Below are positions 12,001 to 24,100 of a stretch of 64,000 nt of DNA, in pieces. The DNA is taken from contig OX579635.1 in the NCBI GenBank assembly GCA_951230915.1, positions 23,560,001 to 23,624,000 on the forward strand, read 5' to 3'. The position numbers and the translations under genes are program-made. The DNA comes from Antitrichia curtipendula (Eukaryota; Streptophyta; Bryopsida; Hypnales; Leucodontaceae). The notes under the pieces were generated by a model. That model ran no database searches. It had not been told where the DNA came from and saw nothing but the letters and a program-made list of their open reading frames with translations. Within the stretch, counting starts at the first letter, position 1. The number at the start of each line of letters is the position of its first letter.

Positions 12001-14260
12001 ATTGACACACTGGATTAATGTAAAGATTTTCTCCCTTAGTTGATGCAAAGAAGATGAAAGAAGGTTAATTCTAGTCTGAAAGACTAATATAAATGAAGCG
12101 TTTATTGCAAATGGCTCAACTATCTAAGCCTCATGGACCTAAATGATGAATTCAATTATTAATGCCTTTGTTAAGAGATAGATTCTATAAACAAGTGACA
12201 TGTTTCTTCCCCCGTTAATTTCTCCACTTTCATTTCTCACATCCCACCATGATAATTTGGTGAACTATGGTAGTAAACACCATGTAAACATTTGGATTTG
12301 AATTGATGACAACTTCATTAGTGTACCTAAGAAGGTGCTTTAGTTGATGCAAACATGTAATTTGAGTTTGAAATTTAAAACTCTACAATTATATAGTTTT
12401 TCTTAATTCTAACTCCCTATATATCGGTACAAAGTCTTATATATACTTTTATTCTATGAAAATAGTTGTTTATCAATTAGTTTTGTTAAATTTTTATAAA
12501 TAAATAAATAAAAAGTGTCTATCTTGTATGAAAAGTATTTATAAATACCATACCCAACTATCAAGATCAACAAACATAATTCTAAAAGTAAATGGTGGAA
12601 TGTTTGGAATTTTTTTTTTGGTAAATGTTAATTTTGAAGGAATATTTTTCTTTTAGCTTGTGCCAAATTTATTTTCAAAATTCTAATTAAATATTCAACA
12701 TGAAATGCCCAATTTTGCCATAGTTGAGCACAATAGTGTATAAAAACTAAAGGATGAAATGGAGAAAATTTTGCTAAAGTGCTTACAAATTAAAAAAAAT
12801 TCAAATAGAGAAAATAAATTCAAAAATAAATCCAAAAAATTTGCTATATTAATATTTAGGATTCATTAACCCCATTGAAAAAATTCCTTAAATCCTTTCC
12901 ATGTGAAAAGAATAGCGTGAAAGAGGCCACAAACAATCTATTGAAGTATGTTAATTTTTTTAAATATATCTAGGTAAAATATGATATTATCCAATTTACA
13001 CACGTGAATTCAATTAGTGCAAGAGTTAGAAGAGTGCAAGATTCCCTTACACTAATTCAAATAATTATGGATGAATGTAATATGTTAGTATAAACCTTTT
13101 TAGATGAAATTTAGCTAGATTTGAATGAAAGTCGATGAAATGGATGAAAGTTGGAAGATAATCACAATTTTTGGGATAGTATAAAAATAATGTGGACTAC
13201 ACTATATTGATATTCTTTTAAAATACAAATATTTGCATAATTATTGCACTTACAAATTCACATAATTCCATAATTAGTGCAAGGTAGCATTACTAGTGTG
13301 GAAACTAGTAATTGAATTCACTTGTCTATTCATATACCACAATTATTTGTTTTTATTACTTATATTTTTAATTACAATAATTGTTTATTGCATAATTGTT
13401 GAATTAATTTGATGTTAGTTGGTAGTAAGATTGATTACAATTCCAAGAGCAATTTTGCATAAAATTACTACACAACACTTTATATATGGTTGCATGCATT
13501 GAATTTACTCTCCATTGCACTAATAGAATAAATCATTGACTTTTGACTTGGGTCAAACTAGTCTAGCATATACCTTGAGTCTCTATTTTGTAGAGTATTT
13601 ATTTGTTTGTGATTCTTAGTTTGTATGGTTCTATACTAAGTTGCAAAAATATTTCTTAGTAATCTTGGCAATAGGATTCCTAATGTAGTATACAACCCAC
13701 GGTTATTCGTGTACCTAAAATATACATTGCACTTTTTCAAACCAATATACAATGCAAGTCAAACTAATCACATGTTTTTCTTTTACCAAACAATACATAA
13801 ATTTTTAATAATTAATAAATTTTAGAAATGCAAAAAATTCAACATTGTCTTATATCAACCTCATTGATGTTATTTTTACATAAAATAGCAACACCTATAA
13901 CCGTCATTGTACCTATAACCGTCACTTCTAAAATCTTCAAAAATCTAGATGTGATTACAAAGATGTACTACACTTAAATATTTGACTTTAGTGTTGGTAT
14001 TAATAAGTACATGTATAATCAGTTCTTTCAAAATTCACAACTTTTCTCACATTATCTAAATAATACATTTGAAAGTGCACATCAATTATTTTTCTCTTGC
14101 TAGTAGGGTTCAATAATTTGGTAGACGTGTATTAGTATACATCATGTTCAAATTAACGGTTACCTTACGACACTACCGTATATTGGCATGATTGTACAAC
14201 TTTCCATATTATCACGTGCATTTTTAGTGGAAAGGTTGTGACATTAAAGAGGTCTGCGTG
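12000..14260. other. AT-rich intergenic region upstream of FCF1
   Basis: No gene seen. The stretch is strongly AT-rich with runs of A and T. A direct repeat of ACCTATAACCGTCA occurs twice near 13892-13924, and a TTAACGGTTA word occurs near 14152. These contain Myb-type core motifs (AACCGT/AACGG), but nothing shows they act on FCF1. Confidence 0.45.
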
Positions 14261-14272
14261 ACCACTAGGCTA

Positions 14273-14281
14273 AAACCCTAA
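14273..14281 (+). promoter_or_regulatory. Telo-box (AAACCCTAA) upstream of FCF1
   Basis: AAACCCTAA lies about 180 bp before the FCF1 start codon, immediately followed by a second AAACCCC. Telo-boxes near the transcription start are a known feature of plant ribosome-biogenesis and translation genes, which fits an rRNA-processing factor. That it is functional here is inferred from position and family. Confidence 0.6.
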
Positions 14282-14461
14282 AACCCCAGTTCTCTGTTAC
14301 CCTTTCTGTTATTCATCGCGGAGTGCACGAATTGCTTCGCTTGCCGAGAATTCGCGCAGCCTTTCACAGTTTCCAGTTCTTTCAGCTCGTCTCTGCTAAG
14401 CATCTGGTGTTTTTTCGTGCGCGGTACTTTGTAGGGTTTAGAGTAGAGCAGAAAGCAGGCA

Positions 14462-16739
14462 ATGACGAAGGCTAAGAAGACTCGGAAGTTTGCGCAAGTG
14501 AAACGAATGCTTGCGCCGAAAGCTATCAAACAGTAAGTTGATAATGTTTGTAGTCGAATTGATGTGGAGATTTGGATTCCTTACGAAATTGTGGGTCTTT
14601 TCTTCTTGTGGAGTTTTGAGGGTTCAATTTGGTTTCATGCGCAGGTACAAGGATGATGTTTTAAATCCAAACAAAAAGGATACTAGCATCGAGAAGCTAC
14701 CTAGAAATGTGTAAGCCTTTTAACATCGATTCTTTTTCTCGTTAGCAATCGAATTTAGGTTTTATTGTTGAAAAATGTGAGCTCGCAATTGATGGTGATT
14801 TACGATTCTTAGTTGTACATTTGATGATGCAGACCCAACACGTCCGCAGCGCTTTTCTTCAAACATAACTCTGCCCTTGGACCACCGTACCAGGTTCTGG
14901 TGGATACAAATTTCATCAACTTCTCTATCCAGAATAAGGTATGATCGAGGGTTTAGTTTGTGTTTTTTTACAGATTTTCTGTATCTGGTTTTCGGGATGT
15001 AAAGCCCTGCATGGGCGCACCTTGATGTCTGGTTTGTTCTATAAAGGACCTGGAAAGGAAACCATGCATACTTTATGGTTTTGCCCTCCAACCTGAAGCT
15101 TTCAAGACCCCTGCATATGAACCCCCCTTCAGAGTTGGTCTTTGAAAATCCTCATGAAGACGTTTGGTCATTATAAACCGTTTTTGACGATCCTCATAAA
15201 TCACAAATTCTATGGAGCAAAGCGAGTAGTCTGCAAAATGGTTGTGCGGGCCAACCTGATTAGGGTCTAATAAAGAAAATTAAAAAAACGGATGTCCTAG
15301 GGGGTGTTCTTATTGGCGTTTGGTCATTATAAATACACTGGGGTCCTCTATACTTTGAATAGGACCTCGTTGCCTTCTATACCCTGTAGTACGATACACG
15401 CCGGGTCCTTTATTTTCTCCTGTCCCCTCTACCGTTTGTCGTGTTCATATCCTAATGTGCTCTTCTGTGTGACTGGTGTGCAGTTGGACCTGGAGAAGGC
15501 GATGATGGACTGCTTGTATGCGAAATGTAAGCAGCTTGCTAACGGTTAAGGTTCACTGTTCTTTGCTGGATTTCTTCTTGTTAGGATTATTTGTTGCTGA
15601 AGAATTGGGTCCGCGGATTCTGTGAAGGTTACATCAGCAGCGTGTTTGGTTGAATGGGTTATGAGAGTTTTCGGGGTTGCAGGTACACCTTGTATTACAG
15701 ATTGTGTAATGGCTGAGCTAGAGAAGCTGGGTCAGAAGTATCGCGTGGCTTTAAGGTATGTGGTGAAAATATTCGTTTCTATTGGATAGCTGGTTTTTTC
15801 CACGTCTGGTAGATATAAAATCTGATTTTTGAAAGTGCAGATGTTGAGTGGAAGTTATCAGAAGATGCATTATGAATTAAAAGGTAAATTTTTTTGGTTT
15901 GCATCACAAGTTGCTGACCCGGAACTGGGTTGTACTCGTGTTGCTTTTACAACGCCCACTGTTGACTGACTAGTGAGGGATGGCTCGCAGAGTTGCTAAG
16001 GATCCACGGTTTGAAACGTTGCCGTGCACCCACAAGGGTACATATGCTGATGACTGCATTGTGGAACGCGTTACTCGAGTAAGATCAATTTTTGCGACCT
16101 GATTTATTCTGTTTTTCTCTCATACTCTTGTGTGTTGAACATGAGGTTACAATCCAGTGGTTTCGGTTTGTCATTTTTGTATTTCTTTGGCGCAGAACAA
16201 GTGCTACATTGTGGCTACATGTGATCGCGACTTGAAGCGTCGGATTCGTAAGGTGAGACCGTTTGCGCCTTCGTAACTTCTTTTTTCTGACATCACTTTG
16301 CAACTTGTGGCGACTGCATTGCTTACTTGGGTCGAAGCAGGTGATGGCAACTTACAGTTCATATTTTTGCTGTCCTCTTGCCAGTTATGTCAGGAATATG
16401 TTTTTGCAAGTTCATCTCGTCCTGTTCTTATGGTTTCCATGTTGCAGATCCCTGGTGTTCCCATTATGTATATTCAACAGCATCAGTACTCTATTGAGAG
16501 ATTACCTGAAGCCACAATAGGAGGAGGTAATGATCTGTTGGAGACAGTCGTTAGGCATTGGTTAATTCAAAATAATATAGTTTGCTATAACCTAGCACGG
16601 TTCTTTGTTCGTTGTGGGTCAGACTAGTCGGTACATCGACTACCCTTATAATCATTATTGATGCTACGAGACTCTTTTTCCTCGAGTATCTAACTAATCG
16701 TTAATCTGTGTTTTATACCTGGCAGCTCCACGGAAGTGA
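14462..16739 (+). CDS. FCF1: FCF1/UTP24 rRNA-processing PIN-domain nuclease
   Basis: Endonuclease of the small-subunit processome in the nucleolus. The family cleaves pre-rRNA at the early 5'-ETS/ITS1 sites to release 18S rRNA. Nine exons join cleanly: 14462-14532, 14645-14710, 14833-14938, 15484-15526, 15683-15755, 15991-16078, 16196-16252, 16448-16526 and 16726-16739. All introns are GT-AG and phases agree, giving 198 residues, the same as the human protein. Visible features are a basic N-terminus ([10 protein letters not shown]), VDTNF with Asp70, a Cys cluster around residues 91-103, MAELEKLG with Glu107, HKGTYADD with Asp140/141 and CDRDLKRR with Asp159/161. These supply the acidic PIN pocket. 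The C-terminus ends GGGAPRK. The start is fixed by the conserved MxKxKKTRK opening. The gene appears intact. Confidence 0.97.
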
Positions 16740-17560
16740 AGACCGGGAAGCTTTTTCAATTTCCATTTGGAGGGGTTTATGCTGATACTGGATTTCAAAG
16801 CGCATGGGTCTTTTGAAGCACTGGTTGACTCTTTCAGCTATCAACCTGAAGTGCAATTATCATGGCACCGAAGATGTAGCTCGATTACTCCTGATCATAA
16901 TTGCAGATAGTACGCAAGGTGGTGCAGTCCTGCATTTAGAGTAGAAGATGTGTCGTGGTCAATGAGTAGTGCATTCATAGCTTTTTCAGATGTCAAAGCT
17001 TGGTAGCTGCTTGTACTCTGGCTGTTGTCTGCAGTGAGACCCGCATTGAACGTTCACCTATTTTCTTGACATTTATAGCAAATCCATGCCTTGTTCTTTC
17101 TTTCTGTTTCTCTCGTTTGGAAGGGCAAAGCCAGTTCAGCAGCTGTTACATTTATTGGCCGAATGGAATGTCGAGGACTTGACTTATTCAAGGCCGAACA
17201 GTAAGTGATGGTCTGAGATGTAGTGAGGTAAGCTAATATTCTATCTCCCGTGCATCAACTAATCACCTGGAGGAGGATATGTATGTACTGTACTGTACTG
17301 TACAGGAGGTTTTCAGGGGAATTTGACGTTGCAGGTATACGAAGCAGACTAGTCGGTACAACGACAAGGCTGTGTACATGGATGGTGTAGGACTATAAAG
17401 CTCTGACACTCTGGAAGTGCCCATGATAATGACCGTGAATGACTGTGCAAATCTGGTCAAAAGAGACAGTTGCACCTTGAAGGGGTCCGTCCTCTTCTCC
17501 TCTGGAATCTCTGCACCTGTGCGGGTTTTCTGCTGCAACTTTTTTCATTTCTAACACTTG
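16740..17560 (+). other. Probable 3' UTR and downstream region of FCF1
   Basis: After the FCF1 stop, GC-richer sequence continues to about 17.55 kb before AT-rich intergenic DNA resumes. It includes a GTACT microsatellite-like run near 17285-17305. It also holds a 20-bp word (17346-17365) that matches 16621-16640 in the last FCF1 intron with one mismatch. No independent ORF is convincing. Confidence 0.4.
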
Positions 17561-20160
17561 AATGACTTGATAAGTATTAAGTGTAGAACTTCATTCATAG
17601 CTCACTAAAGTCTGACAGTCTCTCCAGTAGAATCATCGCCCTTGCAGTCTCACCCACCTTGTCATCACTCGCTGTCGTTCTGAATGTTTGGATTGAGCTC
17701 ATTTACAGTTCTGAGATTATTGGGTGAAATTTTGTATGTGTCCTTTAAGCGGACTTTCTTGTACTGGCGAAAGTGGCAATCGAAACCGAGGGTACATTCA
17801 CACTTTCACAGCCGAGGGAAATATCTTACAAGTCTGAGATCAACCAATTTGGGTTGCATCCCGGGTGCTTTTTTGTGTATTTGACACACAAGGTGCATGA
17901 ATTGTGTACACAATAGTTGCAAAATTTTGTATTCATGTTGAGATCATGGATATGGCACTTACAATTTAGATCATTATTGCACCTCCTACATGTTTGAGAA
18001 GTTGCAAAAATGGCCATGTATTCTATATGTATAGTGTAGCATTTGAATAAGAAAAGGTTTAGATATTAAAAAGAGACACAATTGAAAGATGCTAGTTGAA
18101 TTTTTAATCCAATGAAGCATGTCTTGCTATATTTTAGTAAATACCTTGTGTTCTTTGAGTAAAATACAAGACCACATATATTGTCCCTACCAAACCTTTA
18201 AGAATTACTAACTTCTGAGAAGAACAAAATTCCTCTCACTATACTCCACTTTCAATTCTCCATTATAGAGTGGGGATTTAATCCTTGAAAGGGAATTGAT
18301 GTGAATGCACTCTGAGGAAGGAGACAATTAAGAAGTTTTCCATCAAGAGAAATTGGAGGCAATGACATTATTAATTCAAATAGATTCTTAACATTCTTGA
18401 ACTTTTTGGAGTAGAACAATTTCCTTCTACCTTTAACAATACTATTTTGTTTTCAAATTTAAATTAAGGTAATTAGTTCCATGTTTTCAAATTAAGGTAA
18501 TTAGTTCCATGTTTTCAAATTTAAGTTAAGGTAATTGTTCCATGTTCCAGTCTTAACTTAAAAAGTTTATATGGTGTGTTAAGAGCCATCCATTCCAGTT
18601 CATATAGACCACTTACCATCTTTAAATTCTTGAATGCAAATTTTTTCCTACTTTATACAATTGTAACGTGAATATATTTATGGGACAAGGCTAATACAAA
18701 AAGGGTATTCCACTCATCCTCTTCAAGAATCTTCTAAAGGCAAGGGACTCTTCTCAGGGCCCTCTTATTCAATAAAGCCCAAGGTAGAAGCAAAATATTT
18801 TGTAATTGTTAGACTCTAAAAAACAAGATTGGCATCATGTTGTTATAGAGCATGTTATAAAAGAAAGGTTAAAATTTCTATTACAAATTGGAATAGTCTT
18901 TTTCACAACTTATGCTCACCAATTTAATGGATGTATAACTTCTTTTACACAAAAAATTTTAGAGACACTTTGCTAAGATGGACAAATAATGCTAAGACCA
19001 AAGAAATGAAGTTGTATTGTTGATTTTCATAATCAATTTCATTACCATTAAAACTCAATCATGGCACTTTTAAGATATTTGACAATTAGTATCAGTGACA
19101 ATAAATAACTTTTTTAATGTATTCCAATAATGCATTTTATTGTGTTACACATATAGTCTTCATAACATAGCTACTTGTTTACTAATTATGGAACAAAAAG
19201 AAGGAACCCATATAAGAACAAATATTACATCCAAAGAACAAGTGAGGAAGTTTGAGCAAGTTGTCACTGTTTTAAAAAGTGAGCTATTGCTATAGTATGT
19301 TTGTTTCTACCAAGGAGAGATCTCTCATAAAATAGTCCCTTGTTTATTCATTTTGTTTACATCAACAATAATGAATATGAGAGAGATTGAATATTTTAAA
19401 TATTTGTTCAAACTAATTCAAACATTATTAAGAATACATTCACATCAATAAGGCATATCTTAATTTTGAGAGGATCCTCCCTACTAAATTGTAGGATTGA
19501 AATTGAAGACGAGCGTATTAGAATTGTTTAATTTTGAGCCATTAATCTTTTAAGTGGTTATTTTGTCTCTATCAAGGAAGAAGATATTTGTCTTTACGTG
19601 AATGTATGTAACATTCTAAACTAGTGAAGCATGAATCCTTAGAACAATGTTGAAACACCTCAAAGTATAGGCTCAAAGAAAGAATCATCCGAAGTACAAA
19701 TAAAGAATGCGTAGCCACCTCATCCCTTCGAAGTCACATTTTTCTAGCTTCTTGACTTTTTATTAATCTCTAAGAGAGATGACATTTACTATTTGAATTA
19801 TATATATTTTCAAGAGCTTATTGGCAGAGCTACATGAAATGGAAGAAGTACATCCAAGTATGTTAGAAATAGGTAAAATTATTTTTTTGAAAATGCAATT
19901 AGTATAGGCACTTGGAGATTTATGGAGGAAATAAAAAAATTGCAGTAATGAAGATGTGATGTTCATATTCTGCTCACATTATAATTTAGTTTGCCAAAAC
20001 CATTCAAATCTACATCTACCTCAAACTTTAGACTCTTAAGATTGAATTAAGTAAAAATGGGAGGTACCGGGCCTAATTTAAAATGTATGATAATTTTTAG
20101 CAAAAAATTAAAAAATTAAAATCCCTCTAGCTATAACATCACCACCAATTCACAATTTGA
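17560..20160. other. AT-rich intergenic region
   Basis: No gene was found. It contains one short tandem triplication (18449-18546) and otherwise low-complexity AT-rich sequence. Confidence 0.5.
18449..18546. repeat. Tandem triplication, 28-34 bp units
   Basis: Three units begin GTTTTCAAATT at 18449, 18483 and 18511 and end AAGGTAATT(AG)TTCCAT. Unit lengths are 34, 28 and about 34 bp because of small internal deletions. Confidence 0.8.
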
Positions 20161-20215
20161 CATGATGAGTTAGTTGGGCAACCCATGTTCAATCCAAATC
20201 ACTCAACTGCTTAAT

Positions 20216-20490
20216 AATGTCCCACCCCATTCAATACCAGCCGTAACGCCCCCAAATCCCACAACCCCTCCACGCCTACCCGTCACGCGGGAACCTCCCG
20301 ACCGACCCTACCACGCGGCCACCCTTAGAATCCTACGTGGTCCCCAGGGTCATCGCCAATCACCCATCGTCGTCCTCACTTCCCCAAACACCGCAAAAGC
20401 CCGTACCTTAACTCCCCGACCGACCCGGTCCCGCCACGCAACCACCCCTATTTATCCTACGTGGCCCCCGGGTCCCCGCCAATCCCCATC
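20216..20490 (+). promoter_or_regulatory. GC-rich promoter of the first MAP65 gene with a duplicated ACGTGG module
   Basis: Composition switches abruptly from AT-rich to C-rich about 0.9 kb before the MAP65 start codon. Two diverged copies of a module, offset by 124 bp, each contain CCACGC, then TCCTACGTGG (20331-20340 and 20455-20464), then CGCCAATC and CCATCGTC. ACGTGG is the core of G-box/ABRE-type bZIP sites and CCAAT-like words follow each. A likely 5'-UTR intron runs from GAGCAG|GTATGG near 20870 to a TTGTAG acceptor near 21110. Regulatory function is inferred. Confidence 0.5.
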
Positions 20491-21139
20491 GTCTTCTCCG
20501 CTCTGCACTTCCCACTAGTCCCCGATCACTCTCTGCAGCAATTGCTGATTGTTTTGCAGGCAGTGAAACGTTGTGGCAGTGCGTCGGTCACTGCAGAGCT
20601 GCTCCCCTCTGAAAATCTCCTCTACTGCACCAAAAATTGTCAGACAACACGTTTATGATTGCTGCCACACTTGCCCTCTCGCACTGCGCTTGCTTGCTTG
20701 GGCAATCTCTAGCTAGCTCCCACTTGCTCCAGCTCACTCCTGGTCTCGAGAGCCGTTTCCTAGCTAAGCTTTACTTCTCGGACTTTGGCCTTCTCTCGGT
20801 TGCTTACGCTGTTCACGGGAGAATCGCTCTGGCGCATGGTTTAGTTCTCTTGGAAACTGTGCATGAGCAGGTATGGTGGAAGCAGTCTTCACTTTCTTGC
20901 GCGCTGTAGGTTTCGATGTTTGTTCATCTGTGAGTGTGTTTCGACGGGCATTATTCGCAACGGGGAACAGGTGCTTACGATGATACTGTTTTAGTGACAT
21001 TGCTGTTCTTGCGTTTCTTGTGTTGATGTACAAATGCTAAGAACGGCAACGTAGTTAATGTTATTCTAATCTGCTCGATCTTGGATCCCCTCTTGTTGTG
21101 CTACTTGTAGTACAGGGGAGTGCTGTTGAGGCGGGCACG

Positions 21140-24100
21140 ATGGTGCAGAAGCAGCAGCTGGGGACGACGGAGGGCGGGGGGGACACGAGTTGCGGCTCTC
21201 TCCTGCGCGAGCTTCAGGTGTGTGCGCGGGTGACGTTTTCAAATTATCGCTGACAATTGTTTAGTGGTTCAGTTCGTCATGTCCTTGTGGTTGTCGTGGG
21301 AGGCTTTCTCTGTGAGATGTGCGTGACTGGAATGGTGTGCCGGGTATGGCGTGCAGCATATATGGGACGAAGTGGGGGAGAGCGACGTGGAGCGAGACAA
21401 GATGCTGCTGCAACTGGAGCAGGAGTGTTTGGAGGTGTACCGTCGCAAAGTGGATGCCGCTAGTCTGACCCGTTCTCGTTTGCATCAAGCTCTGGCCAGC
21501 GCCGAGGCGGAATTCTCTGCTTTGTTTTCGGCGCTGGGAGAACCGGCTCTCAGCCAACGTGTAAGTCAATCGATCGAACTCTACTACACGAAGTAGCGGT
21601 TGCATACATCATTAATTGTTTTGCAATGGTTTTGTAGCGGTTCCGTACTTTGCCTTAAACTCATGGTCTACTGCGAAACGTTGCAAAAGTGCTGCAAATT
21701 GTTACAATAGTCTCGGGCCCAGAATCAATGCATATCTAAGTATGCCTAAACTGTTGTGAAAACTATTGCAATCTCAAATAGTTCCGTATACATTGAACAA
21801 CACAGTACTAAACCATATCAAAATTGCTGATACATTTCTGGAGGTCACTGCTAATCCGTTGCAGAAACTATTGCAATCTCAGCCTTCGATCTGTACTAGT
21901 GTTCCCTTTTGTTCACCTCCAGCTAGCTGCAGAGATATATGAGCTTTTGTAAGCTTGAGACCATCGTTGATCGAAAGAGAACCACCTTTCGAATGCTTTG
22001 AGTGAATAGCCTGTTAATCAACAGTTGGTTTGGTACCTTGAGATTTTCCTTTTATGCTGAGTGGTGCATGTTTCATGAGAGATATTTTAATACATAGTGT
22101 TTGTATAAGCGGTAGGGTTATGAAATAGCATATCAAACGTTTATTCTTAGGGAACTGTGTGACACCAACCTTCAGAGTGGCAATTATGCATTTACCGACA
22201 TGTTCAAAGAGTGGTAAATATTGTAATTTAGAAATCTTCAACTAAGCATGGCATTCGCTGGGGTGTATGTGAAATTTTACTACAGGAGAAGAGGACTGGT
22301 ACGCTGAAGGAGCAGGTGGCTGGTATTGGACCCCAGTTGGAAGAGCTGCGTCGAAGAAAAGAAAGCCGGGCTCAGCAGTTTTTGGAGGTGAAGACGGAGA
22401 TTGCGAAGATTCGTGAGGAAATTGCAGGCAACTATGGCGATGTGCATGTCCCTGAAGAGAAGGATTTGACGCTTCGACGTTTGGATGAGTATCATGGTCA
22501 GCTGGTCACGTTTCAAACAGAGAAGGTAAATCTTTGTGATACAGTCTGGGATTAAAATATAATAGAAATTGCTGGATTCTATGAAGCAGAAGTTTGCTTT
22601 AGTTTGCACACTGTGCCTGAGTTGAATTGTTGGGTTTGCATAGGGAGATAAGTGGAGTAGTCAATATCCTTCGTGTTGCAATGCAAGAAGTGGAATTAGC
22701 CTTAAACTTTTAGGACAAAGAAGCCATGCTTATTGAAGCAGTTTTGAGGAGTTCATATAGGGATCTGTTTGTTTCAGAAATTAGTAGTTGTAACCAACAA
22801 ATGCATTTAACTTCAATCTAGTGACAATTTTCAATTTTACTTCAATTTTACTTTAATCTAGTGTCATAAGAACTCCAGATTTGAATTATGCTTTCGACGA
22901 TTCTGACTCGCTGAAGATCTGGAACTGTGTTGCTGGCAGAGTGACCGTTTGCGAAAAGTGCTAGATTACGTGAACTTGTTGAATCAACTATGCTCCGTCA
23001 TGGGCATGGACTTCTTGAAAAGAGTCACAGAAGTGCATCCTAGCTTGGATGACTCCCAAGAGCTTCCCAAAAGTATCAGCAATGAAACGCTTGATCGACT
23101 AGCAAAGACCATTCATTCCCTGCAAGCCGAAAAGAAGAAGAGAGTATTGAAGGTACAATTCATTAGTGTCACAAAATTGACCATAGTGTTGGATCCATCA
23201 GTTTTTATTGATGTAGTGTTTACGGTTTATCTGAAATCGACCCCTTCTCAGGCACAATGAATTCTTATGTTTCATCTTTTCGTTCCCAGATGGCACAAAG
23301 TGACCTCTTCCATACTTATAGTCGTGTTGTGATAAATCATTTAAAAATCTTCAAAATCTTCAATAAGGTACCAGAATTTACTAATAGAAATACATGCTCT
23401 GCCCTACATTTTTGAACGACGTATATTTTGAACTTTTGTATTCACTTGAATTTCTATTTTCAGCCGATGCACTTGGAGGATTATTGCCTTCTCATTTTAG
23501 ACGCTAGGTTTGACGAGTGCGAGCTTCTCTCTTTTGCAGATTAAAGAACTTGGGACATCAATGTTGGAGTTGTGGAGCATCATGGACACGCCTGCTCAGG
23601 AGCAGGAAGTGTTTCAACATATTACGTGCCTCATTCCAACGAGCGAAGACGAAATAGTGGGACAGAGTTGTCTTTCAGTAGAAACTATTGAGCAGGTGTG
23701 TTCGTCATTTTATGTCAACTGAGCACCTTGATGCAATATCCTGAACCAATTCCAACTGCATCACATTTTCTGCATCGATCTAGTATCTGCATCGATGAAT
23801 TTCTAGAGCCAATATCGTATTACAGAATTTGTTTAAAGTACAGCAGTATCAGTCTGCTGTAGGCCTGATTTTTGACATAAAATTGGGCAAGGTTCCTAAA
23901 ACTGGGTCTACTTGTGTTACAGGCGCAAGTCGAGGTGGAAAGATTGAGTGTGCTGAAAATTACAAAAATGAAAGAGCTCGTTCTGAAGAAACGACTGGAG
24001 CTTGATGAAGTGTGCAAAAGTGCCCACTTGGAGCCGGATGTGAATTTGGCTGTCGACAAGCTCATTGCTGTAATAGATTCAGGTATTCAATGGTCTTTAG

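Noticed and set aside
20174..20518. 114-codon Pro/Thr-rich ORF upstream of MAP65 copy 1
   Set aside because: It arises from the C-rich duplicated promoter module. There is no domain, and the start of the real gene lies downstream.
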